A DNA stretch of 30,065 bases from an uncultured Bacteroidia bacterium (GTDB taxonomy: Bacteria; Bacteroidota; Bacteroidia; Bacteroidales; UBA932): positions 1-30,065 of the forward strand of contig CACXHM010000005.1 in NCBI GenBank assembly GCA_902767465.1, in the 5' to 3' direction. Below, in pieces: positions 8,172 to 15,407 of the stretch. Numbering within the stretch: the first letter of the stretch is position 1; the number at the start of each line of letters is the position of its first letter. The position numbers and the translations under genes are program-made. The notes under the pieces were generated by a model. It ran no database searches, was not told the origin of the DNA, and saw only the letters and a program-made list of their open reading frames with translations.

Positions 8172-10145
8172 CTAATAATCAGCAGAATGCATTCCACCGT
8201 CAAACATTTCAAAAAAGCCGGGGAAGGATTTTGCCACGCAGGAAGGGTCATCGATCTCGACGGGCCTGTCGGCGCCTATTGCGGCTATCCGGAGGGCCAT
8301 TGCCATGCGATGGTCTCCATGGGTAGCAAAGCGGCCGCCACGCAGCATCCGGTGGTTCATGATACGCGAAACAAGCGATTCTCCCGCCACAATCAAATCA
8401 TCTCCTTCGATGCGGGCGGACACTCCAAGCCCGGAGAGCATCTCCAGAATGGCTGCGGCTCGGTCGCTTTCCTTGCCGTGAAGGCGGGCGACACCGGAAA
8501 TCACACTTTCCCCGACACAGAAAGCGGCAAGCAACGCCACCGTAGGGAAGATGTCGGGTGAATTGTTCAGATCTGCCTCAAAGGCCTCAAGCGGAGCCCG
8601 CGACACACACACCAGACCATCCATTTCCGAGACAACCGCCCCGGCCTGGACCAGAATATCGGCAATTGCTAGGTCGGCCTGAAGAGAAGAAGTATCCAGC
8701 CCTGAAACCTCTGCCTTGCCGAAAACGGCTCCCGCAACAAGGAAATTTGCGGCGCTGCTCCAATCGGCTTCTATATCGAAATCGGTAGCGTGGTAGTGCT
8801 GGTTGCCGCGTATTTTGAAAGTGATGCCGGTACATGCACTCCAGTCCTGATCTTCTATCATCGGAGCATCTCCCTCCATCTCGGAGGAGATCTTTATGCC
8901 GAAACGTTTCACCACGTCGCAGGTTATAAACATGTATGGTATGCTCTTCGGCTCGGTGACAATGAGCGTGGAAGGCTTGTCGCACAAAGGCAGAGCACCC
9001 AGAAGGCCCGAGATGAGCTGCGATCCGTCTTTCCCGGATATCTCCGCCACCCCCGGGATAAGGCTGCCCTGGATGCGGAGAGGAACAGTGTTTTCACGGA
9101 CAACGACCCCGAATGAGGCCATAATGTCGCTGACGCCCTTCAGCGGACGGTGGCTGAGAGTTTTTTCGCCGGTGAGCACCGTATCCCCATCATTTATTAT
9201 GGCAAGAAGAGGAATCATCAGCCTCGCGAGCAGTCCGGATTCCCCGACATGAAGACTTTCAAGAGAGGTATGCGCAGCGCCTGTTCCATCTATCGTGAGA
9301 GTGTTGCCATCGAGCCGGACGGTGGCGCCGAGTGAACGTGCTGCAGCAATGGCGGATTCACTGTCTTCGCAGGGAGAATACCCGCGGAGATGGCTGCGTC
9401 CGTCTGCAAGGGCGGCAGCGATAATCGCTCTCTGAGCAAAACTTTTGGATGCCGGCATCTGGAGTTCGTTTCGGAAGAAACCCAGAAAATTGCCATACAC
9501 CTCTCTATGCATGGTGACATAGTCAATCTGTCCCGGAGCGGTGGCATCCTCCGCAGAAAGGGCAGCGTAGCTGAAAGGGGCGCCGGCCTTCAGGCAGGCA
9601 ATACGGGAGTCGCGTCCTTCCGCTCCCATTGCAAAGGCAACGAGTTTCCCGGCCGCGACAGAAGAAGCCGCATCCTTTGAATACAATGAAAGTATGCGTG
9701 AAACATCGTCTGGACCGCTTGCCGTAGTGACCACCTTGGCAATGTCGGCTCCGTACCGGTAGCAACGGGCCTCGATCTGTTTAAGATAGCTTAGGTCTGG
9801 GGTTCCGGAATGATCGTGATATGAGCGGATTAACTCGGTTCCGCACTCATGGCAGAGATTGCGGAAACGCTTGCTGAAAGCCGCATCGGCATCAAGTTCC
9901 AGATCTGCGAAACGGGCTCCGCTCCGGACAGCGAGCGAGAGCAGCCTTTCCGACATCCCCGCACCGGCTTCTGCAATACGACAGGTCGCTATCAGCGGAG
10001 TGTCGGTATTGCTGAAAAGGTCTTCTATCTGGTTCTCCGTCAGTTTGCAACGGTCCAGCCTTATTTCTGCAAGTTCCACCCACGGATCATCCAGGATGGA
10101 CAGGATCTCTTCGTAAGTCTTATATTGTATACAGGTACAAATCAT
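8172..10145 (-). CDS. Bifunctional 3-dehydroquinate dehydratase / EPSP synthase (AroD-AroA fusion)
   Basis: One 657-residue chain carries two shikimate-pathway enzymes. Residues 1-212 are a type I 3-dehydroquinate dehydratase: EIRLD at 27-31, general-base His H110 in SYHDHSGTPD, Schiff-base Lys K137 in ADIAKVVTTA, and a terminal APGQ motif at 203-206. From about residue 225 a full EPSP synthase follows: MPASKSFAQRA (K234), TGEKTLSHRPLKG, NNSPDIFPTVALLAAF with the catalytic Asp, LHGKESDRAA, ATHGDHRMAMALR and CVAKSFPGFFE. The loop normally reading GNAGTAMR is here VGESGLLARLMI, a divergent version. The frame is continuous with almost no linker. ATG 10145 is preferred over an upstream start at 10208 because MICTCIQ aligns with the AroD start. 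It follows the barrel protein gene by 10 bases. Confidence 0.93.
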   Translation of the reverse strand: MICTCIQYKTYEEILSILDDPWVELAEIRLDRCKLTENQIEDLFSNTDTPLIATCRIAEAGAGMSERLLSLAVRSGARFADLELDADAAFSKRFRNLCHECGTELIRSYHDHSGTPDLSYLKQIEARCYRYGADIAKVVTTASGPDDVSRILSLYSKDAASSVAAGKLVAFAMGAEGRDSRIACLKAGAPFSYAALSAEDATAPGQIDYVTMHREVYGNFLGFFRNELQMPASKSFAQRAIIAAALADGRSHLRGYSPCEDSESAIAAARSLGATVRLDGNTLTIDGTGAAHTSLESLHVGESGLLARLMIPLLAIINDGDTVLTGEKTLSHRPLKGVSDIMASFGVVVRENTVPLRIQGSLIPGVAEISGKDGSQLISGLLGALPLCDKPSTLIVTEPKSIPYMFITCDVVKRFGIKISSEMEGDAPMIEDQDWSACTGITFKIRGNQHYHATDFDIEADWSSAANFLVAGAVFGKAEVSGLDTSSLQADLAIADILVQAGAVVSEMDGLVCVSRAPLEAFEADLNNSPDIFPTVALLAAFCVGESVISGVARLHGKESDRAAAILEMLSGLGVSARIEGDDLIVAGESLVSRIMNHRMLRGGRFATHGDHRMAMALRIAAIGADRPVEIDDPSCVAKSFPGFFEMFDGGMHSADY

Positions 10146-10155
10146 CGCAGTACTG

Positions 10156-11235
10156 TTAAAAATCGGTTTTGAATCCGACGACCTGACGGCAGCCAAGATA
10201 CCCGTCACGATCGAAATGGAAAGAGGCCATCATCAGGAGCCTCGTCTTTTTGCCTATGCGGGGATTCCAGGACAAATCAACCCTGTCGTAGAAATCACGG
10301 TACCAGTTGTCTCCCCTGTAGAGATTCGCCCCATAGATTCCTCCCTCGGGAGCCGGACAGTCGTAATAAATATTCTGATCATCCCCGAAATATGCACTGT
10401 TTTTCACACTCAGACTCTTCCATCCCGCACGAAAAGCAATTTCTGAACCAACCGGGATATGTGGACGTTCATCGATGTCTCTGGCCCGTTGGTAGCCGGC
10501 CAGCAGCCCCGCTTTCAGCGATAAATCAACCCTGCCGGGCACGGAAAACTGCAGCCACGGGTTTATCAAATGATTGTCTATAACATTACTCGCGACTCCC
10601 GAAGTTGCATAATGATAGAAGCTTGCAGACCATCCTGCCTGAATCCAGTCGAGCAGATTCCATTTGCCGGCAGAGAAAATCTGAAAGCGCTCGCGAGTCG
10701 TATCGGTTTTCTTTCCCAGCCAGTCACAGCCGAGTTCCGCATAGAAACACGGTGCGGAGTATTTCATCAGAAGTCCCTCGAAATGGCTGTCATAAAAACG
10801 CAGCACATCGCTCCATATGGCATTGGAATACAATCCGTCATCGGACATAAGTCTTGGGAATATGCCGGCCGAAGCCTCCAGGTTGCGTCCTCTCCCAAAA
10901 GAGTGCTGGGCGCCGTACCATAACGACAGATCATCGAAAGAGCCCGACGGCTTTTTGCCCGAACCCATGTCCCGAAGAATGCTCACCCCAGCCACGATGG
11001 AATGGGATGTGCCGGAAGCATCCGTAAACAGAATCCCGATCTGAGGCAAAAGCTGCGCTGCAAAGTAAGTTTCCGATTCAATGTATTTCTCATCCGAGGC
11101 ATCGAATTCACGATTGTCGAACAGATAATTGAACCGGACATTATACGACAGGTGCATGCTGCCCGGCTGCGCTACAGCTGGTGCCGCAAATGCGGCAAAA
11201 GCAGCGACAATCAGAATCGCGAGGTTTCTGTTCAT
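10156..11235 (-). CDS. Outer-membrane barrel-like protein, unknown function
   Basis: The product has 359 residues from ATG 11235. It has a signal peptide (MNRNLAILIVAAFAAFAAPA, cleaved after about AVAQ). The mature part is a run of alternating polar/hydrophobic strands rich in Trp, Tyr and Phe, for example LWYGAQHSFGRGRNLEASA, QAGWSASFYHYA and VDLSLKAGLLAGY, and it ends in Asp-Phe. A terminal aromatic residue is the usual signal for outer-membrane barrel assembly. The family is not recognised. Its ATG is one base after the stop of the nitroreductase gene and its stop is 10 bases before AroD-AroA, so all three are probably co-transcribed. Why a barrel protein sits between a reductase and a shikimate enzyme is unclear. 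Confidence 0.75.
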   Translation of the reverse strand: MNRNLAILIVAAFAAFAAPAVAQPGSMHLSYNVRFNYLFDNREFDASDEKYIESETYFAAQLLPQIGILFTDASGTSHSIVAGVSILRDMGSGKKPSGSFDDLSLWYGAQHSFGRGRNLEASAGIFPRLMSDDGLYSNAIWSDVLRFYDSHFEGLLMKYSAPCFYAELGCDWLGKKTDTTRERFQIFSAGKWNLLDWIQAGWSASFYHYATSGVASNVIDNHLINPWLQFSVPGRVDLSLKAGLLAGYQRARDIDERPHIPVGSEIAFRAGWKSLSVKNSAYFGDDQNIYYDCPAPEGGIYGANLYRGDNWYRDFYDRVDLSWNPRIGKKTRLLMMASFHFDRDGYLGCRQVVGFKTDF

Positions 11236-11236
11236 A

Positions 11237-11926
11237 TTACTTCCAAGAGAAGTTTTCCGCCCCGGCACCGATCTCGAAGTGGCATTTTACTATCCCGAGA
11301 TCTACATGGGTGTAACCGATCAGGGAAAAACGCGTCCTGGCTTCTACCACGTTGCCGTTCTCGAGGGAGAAGCAGAACTTCTGCTGGTTTACCGCAGTGG
11401 GCGCAAGCACCGCAGCCTTCATCCCTTCCAGGAACCAGTCGGGAAGATGCAGATGGGCATCGGCCGCGATGAACGACTCTATTGGCCTGAGATTGTGCTG
11501 GACGCCCTGGGTTTCGCCGTAACCCAGGGCGATGACGCAATGGATGCGGTCGCCGGGACGACGACGGAAAACACCCGAAACCTCTCTGTAGGTGAGTCCT
11601 ACCCAACAGCTGTTGAGCCCAAGCGTCTGAGCGAGGAGAACGATCTTTTCGCCCTCATATCCTATAGCTTCCTTCGAGGCCTTGTCGGCAGGACCGGCCA
11701 TCACAAGATAGTTCCGCACACCCCGGAAATACCCATACTCAAAATGGAAGAAATTCCCGGTTGAAAAGGCCTTCGGCTCATTCGTAACGAGCTGAATGTT
11801 CAGGTTAGATGCCTCGTTGGCCTTGTTCACGGCCGCCCGGAGGATCTCAATTTTTTCAGATTCGATCGGGACCTCGGTATAGCGTCTTACGCTATGGCGG
11901 AGTAATATAGCTTCCTTCAGGGTCAT
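11237..11926 (-). CDS. Nitroreductase-fold flavoprotein (TM1586-like)
   Basis: The protein has 229 residues. The N-terminus ILLRHSVRRY is the FMN phosphate-binding motif of nitroreductases, followed by the helix EILRAAVNKANEASNLNIQL. GYEGEKIVLLAQTLGLNSCWVGL is the conserved helix-strand of the core, quoted here in part: EKIVLLAQTLGLNSCWVGL. The second half (FLEGMKAAVLAPTAVNQQKF) repeats the substrate/flavin-side motif within one chain, as in the TM1586-type nitroreductases where a tandem fold replaces the usual homodimer. The electron acceptor cannot be predicted. It is the first gene of the minus-strand set nitroreductase, barrel protein, AroD-AroA, and has its own TATATTTG element upstream. 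No signal peptide, so cytoplasmic. Confidence 0.85.
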   Translation of the reverse strand: MTLKEAILLRHSVRRYTEVPIESEKIEILRAAVNKANEASNLNIQLVTNEPKAFSTGNFFHFEYGYFRGVRNYLVMAGPADKASKEAIGYEGEKIVLLAQTLGLNSCWVGLTYREVSGVFRRRPGDRIHCVIALGYGETQGVQHNLRPIESFIAADAHLHLPDWFLEGMKAAVLAPTAVNQQKFCFSLENGNVVEARTRFSLIGYTHVDLGIVKCHFEIGAGAENFSWK

Positions 11927-11955
11927 ATCGATACTATAAAATGGTTCCTAGCCTG

Positions 11956-11963
11956 CAAATATA
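11956..11963 (-). promoter_or_regulatory. -7 element TATATTTG of the nitroreductase-aroDA operon
   Basis: On the minus strand TATATTTG matches TAnnTTTG exactly and lies 29 bases upstream of the nitroreductase ATG, between it and the end of the regulator gene. It gives this operon a promoter separate from the regulator. A -33 box is not clear. Confidence 0.5.
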
Positions 11964-11969
11964 ATAAAT

Positions 11970-14900
11970 TCAATTGGTTTGCCTGTACGCGGTTGGCGTA
12001 CAAGCGTATTTTCGTTTGAAGCAAAGGGTAAAATATTTTGGATCACTGAATCCAAGGCTGTCGGATATGGCATTTATTGGCATGGAAGTATCTCTCAGCA
12101 TCCTTGCGGCATGTTGCAGTTTGATATCCTCTATAAAGGCCCGGGGAGTCATTCCCGTGATTCTTTTTAAATTGGAGGTCAAACTGGTTTTGCTGATCCC
12201 CAGTTCGGAACATATCCTGGGAACGCCGATATCTCCCGAATGCAGGTTTCTCTCTACGGCACCTATCACCGAGTTAAGGTAGCGGGAATCACGCAAGGCT
12301 CCCCGGCGCGAAGCATCCACGTTTCCGGGAAGACTGTAGTGATCTTTCAACTGTTTCCGGCTACGTATAAGATTGCGGCATTTGGCTTCCAGCAGGTTGA
12401 GACTGAAAGGCTTGGTTATATAATCGTCGGCACCGGCAAGTATTCCTTCCTGGTTATGTTTTTCTGAGGCGTGTGCCGTAAGGAGAATGATCGGAATATG
12501 GCTGGTTTCGTAATTCTGTCGCAGTTCCGAACACATGGTGATGCCGTCCATGATGGGCATCTGGACATCGCTGATAATGATGTCCGGCTGCATTTTTTTT
12601 GCTTTAACCAGTCCTTCCGCACCATCTTTTGCTTCGATTATTTCGTATGAAGACGAGAACACGGTCCGCAGATGCGAACGGATATCCGCATTGTCATCCA
12701 CTATCAGCATGGAATACGGATTGAGCGGATTTCGCACATCCGTATCCGCAGCCGTATCTATCTGCTCCATCCCATTTTCAGCGTCCACATTGTTTTCTAT
12801 ATCTACAAATTCGGAGATAATGTTACTCATATCCTTCGCATGACGATAGGATGTTTCGATATTCTTTCGGCCAGGGAATTTATCGCCATACGTGCGGAAA
12901 AAGTATTCAAGCTGCCCTATGACCAAAGTCAACGGAGTCCTGAGCCTGTGGGAGATGTTTATGAACAGCCTGGTGCGTTCCGCATTTTCCCTTTCCTGAC
13001 TTTTAAGACGTTCATGCAATAGTATCCTCGAATACAAAAGGGACAGAATTGACGCTATGATTGCTATCAGGAGAATGATTTCAATCACCCTGGCCGGCGT
13101 ACTTGCATACCAGGCCGGGTGTATAATCAGTTTCAGGGATGTTTCGGAAAACGGAGTCGACATGCTCCGTGCGGCACGCACGCGCAACACATATCGCCCG
13201 GGGGCCATATTCATATAATTTATAGGGGTCTCCGGTGAGAAATCCTTCCAGCCGCTGTCGAAACCTTCAAGCATATACTGCATCACACAGGAATTTATGC
13301 GTTTATGATCGAAGAGGGCGGCGTTTGCGGTGAAATTGGTCTGTCTGTAATTCAGTTCTACCTCATATCCATCAGGAATAGGATGCGGAAGCATCAACCT
13401 GGCATTGTTCACATACAAATAATCAAGTCCGAACGGTACCGGATCATCGGAAAAACGGATTTTTTCCGGAAGAAGTCTCTCCACTCCGTCTTTTCCTCCT
13501 ATAAGAACAGTTCCATCCTGGCATTCGAACATGCAACCGCAACTCCTGAACGAAGTATTCATGAGTCCGTTGCCGCTGTGGTAATTCATACAGATGTGCT
13601 TATCCATATCCAGCATCGACAGTCCCGACCTGGTGCTGACCGCAACCACATCTTGCGAAACCATGGCTACATTGCTCACGAAATTATCGTACAGTCCCGA
13701 TGTTTTATCGGTAAAGTATTCAATCTGCTCTCCACGGATCCTCACCACCCCGAAGCCGGCAGTTCCTACAATGATGCCGCCGTCGCCATCAGGAACAATG
13801 CCTGCACATTTGCACGTCCGCAGTTGAGAATATCCTTCCGCAAAGGGCTCCAGAGTCTGCTTACTCATAGAATATCTGAACAAACCGTTCGATCCTACCC
13901 AAAGGATATCAGGATTGTCCTGATCAAAGCAAAAACTATAAACAATTCTCTCTACTCCGGGCATTTTCCTGCTGACCGAGGTTTCCTTCTTCGGATCGAA
14001 GAACCATATCCCGTGGTCTCCACCTATAAGAAGCTGCCTCCCGTCCCCGGTTATACACCGGATTGATTCCATTACATTCCGTCCGAGGGTGTCAGTAACA
14101 GCTATCCTTTTAACGTTACGACGGGCAGTATTGAAACATATCAGGCTGCCTTTATATTCTCCAGCCCACACATACGATGTTTCAAAATCATAATATGCAC
14201 ATTGGAATTTGATCTGTTTCCCCGGTTCGATCATACGGAAGACTTCCTTCTGAGGGTTGAATCGAAAAATACCGCATCCGTCAGTGAAGCACCAGATGTC
14301 ACCCTTCGGGTCTTCGGCAACGGCTTTTACGAGGCGCAGGCTGCCACCATCAGAAGCAATGCCTCTAAGAGGGCTGTCAGCAATGTTCGAATAGAAAATC
14401 CCGTCATAATAAGTCCCGGCCCAAACACCCCCTTTCTTATCCGTATAGAGCTGGCATACGGGCCGGTCAGGTATGCCGTTGAGCAGGAGACGCGAGCATC
14501 TTCCGTCCGGAGCAACCATATACATTCCATCCACTCCGCCGGCATATACATCCCCGTTCTCATCTTCACAAAAGGTGCGGGTATCCCGTGAAGGATGCCC
14601 GGTAGCATCGCTATAATGGAAAAGCGTAATAAATGAAGGTGAAAGGCAACTGAATCCGGAGGAAGAAAAACCCAGCCAGATTCGTCCGGCAGAATCTTCA
14701 AACAGTTCGGAAAGCGGCTCTCTTCCCCTATGGATCAGATTCAAGCTGCCGTCCCTGTCAATGCAATAAACGAAACCGTGCTTCGTACCGGCAAGCAGCC
14801 TTCCGTCGCGAAGAGACAGCAGGCACGTCAATGTTTCCCCTTCCGGGACGACATGCACAAGTTTGAGGGAATCACCTCTTGGAGAATAAATACCGGCGCC

Positions 14901-15284
14901 GTAAGCCAAAAGCACAGAGTCACCTACTGCGCAGAGCGTAGACTCTACCATATTGACCTCGGAAGAGCGGAAGAAAGAACAGTTCTCGTTCACGGTGTCC
15001 ATCCTCACTAGCGTAAGGAAAGACAGCAGCCACAGATTCTTCCCATTGCCGGTAATTCTGCGGCTCGGAACCGGACTGAGCACCGATTCTGCACGGATGC
15101 CGTTGAAACGATAGAGGGTATTGGAATTGTTGAACCATACCGCACCGTTATCATCTTCGTAGAAACTGCAAATCTGATCGTTGGAAAATCTTTCCAGATC
15201 GCTGCGTGGAACAATTATTCCGGCATACGACTCCGCAGCACCAGAAACCAGGGCGACAATCAGAAATATCAGACGAAGATTCAT
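11970..15284 (-). CDS. Hybrid two-component regulator of the PUL, lacking the HATPase_c domain
   Basis: The 1104-residue protein has the layout of the one-chain sensor-regulators of Bacteroidota PULs. In order: signal peptide (1-21), a periplasmic sensor of Reg_prop repeats (about 22-630; blades such as DSAGRIWLGF and DKKGGVWAGTY), a Y_Y_Y domain (about 635-712), one membrane helix (about 727-752), a HisKA H-box INISHRLRTPLTLVIG with H779, a receiver (about 858-970; D863, D864, phospho-acceptor D906 in SDVQMP, Thr in LLTA, Lys in TKP), and an AraC-type helix-turn-helix (about 1000-1100; ICSELGISKTSLTSNLKRIT). Only 80 residues separate H779 from the receiver, so the ATP-binding domain with N, G1 and G2 boxes is absent. 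ATG 15284 begins the signal peptide. It diverges from susC and very likely controls that operon. Confidence 0.93.
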   Translation of the reverse strand: MNLRLIFLIVALVSGAAESYAGIIVPRSDLERFSNDQICSFYEDDNGAVWFNNSNTLYRFNGIRAESVLSPVPSRRITGNGKNLWLLSFLTLVRMDTVNENCSFFRSSEVNMVESTLCAVGDSVLLAYGAGIYSPRGDSLKLVHVVPEGETLTCLLSLRDGRLLAGTKHGFVYCIDRDGSLNLIHRGREPLSELFEDSAGRIWLGFSSSGFSCLSPSFITLFHYSDATGHPSRDTRTFCEDENGDVYAGGVDGMYMVAPDGRCSRLLLNGIPDRPVCQLYTDKKGGVWAGTYYDGIFYSNIADSPLRGIASDGGSLRLVKAVAEDPKGDIWCFTDGCGIFRFNPQKEVFRMIEPGKQIKFQCAYYDFETSYVWAGEYKGSLICFNTARRNVKRIAVTDTLGRNVMESIRCITGDGRQLLIGGDHGIWFFDPKKETSVSRKMPGVERIVYSFCFDQDNPDILWVGSNGLFRYSMSKQTLEPFAEGYSQLRTCKCAGIVPDGDGGIIVGTAGFGVVRIRGEQIEYFTDKTSGLYDNFVSNVAMVSQDVVAVSTRSGLSMLDMDKHICMNYHSGNGLMNTSFRSCGCMFECQDGTVLIGGKDGVERLLPEKIRFSDDPVPFGLDYLYVNNARLMLPHPIPDGYEVELNYRQTNFTANAALFDHKRINSCVMQYMLEGFDSGWKDFSPETPINYMNMAPGRYVLRVRAARSMSTPFSETSLKLIIHPAWYASTPARVIEIILLIAIIASILSLLYSRILLHERLKSQERENAERTRLFINISHRLRTPLTLVIGQLEYFFRTYGDKFPGRKNIETSYRHAKDMSNIISEFVDIENNVDAENGMEQIDTAADTDVRNPLNPYSMLIVDDNADIRSHLRTVFSSSYEIIEAKDGAEGLVKAKKMQPDIIISDVQMPIMDGITMCSELRQNYETSHIPIILLTAHASEKHNQEGILAGADDYITKPFSLNLLEAKCRNLIRSRKQLKDHYSLPGNVDASRRGALRDSRYLNSVIGAVERNLHSGDIGVPRICSELGISKTSLTSNLKRITGMTPRAFIEDIKLQHAARMLRDTSMPINAISDSLGFSDPKYFTLCFKRKYACTPTAYRQTN

Positions 15285-15301
15285 TCTATAAACTTTTGGC
15301 A

Positions 15302-15309
15302 CAAAAATA
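15302..15309 (-). promoter_or_regulatory. -7 element TATTTTTG of the regulator gene
   Basis: On the minus strand TATTTTTG fits TAnnTTTG and ends 17 bases before the regulator ATG, suggesting a leader of about 10 bases. No clear -33 box. Assigned by eye. Confidence 0.4.
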
Positions 15310-15364
15310 ACAATTCCGATCATTTTTATGTGTATGACTTGACAATTTTATACCATGCTCCCAT

Positions 15365-15372
15365 TATATTTG
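15365..15372 (+). promoter_or_regulatory. -7 element TATATTTG of the susC operon
   Basis: TATATTTG matches TAnnTTTG. A TTG at 15339-15341 could serve as the -33 box, but the 23-base spacer is a little longer than the usual 19-21. The leader would be about 30 bases before the susC ATG. The regulator's binding site is expected just upstream; the hexamer ACAATT occurs at 15310 and 15342, 32 bases apart, which is only suggestive. Confidence 0.5.
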
Positions 15373-15407
15373 TGCTTACTTTGCAACGATAACCAATTTC
15401 AACCAAT

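Noticed and set aside
8090..8251. Upstream extension of the propeller-like protein by 54 codons
   Set aside because: The extension overlaps the AroD-AroA C-terminus and would bury the signal peptide; ATG 8089 fits better.
11129..11764. Plus-strand frame of 211 codons
   Set aside because: It is antisense to the nitroreductase and the start of the barrel protein, both of which have family motifs or a signal peptide.
13305..14066. Plus-strand frame of 253 codons inside the regulator
   Set aside because: Antisense to the Reg_prop repeats of the regulator and without protein-family features.
15310..15347. Repeated ACAATT hexamers 32 bases apart as a regulator binding site
   Set aside because: AT-rich hexamers are expected by chance here and no longer repeat or dyad supports them; kept only as a remark.
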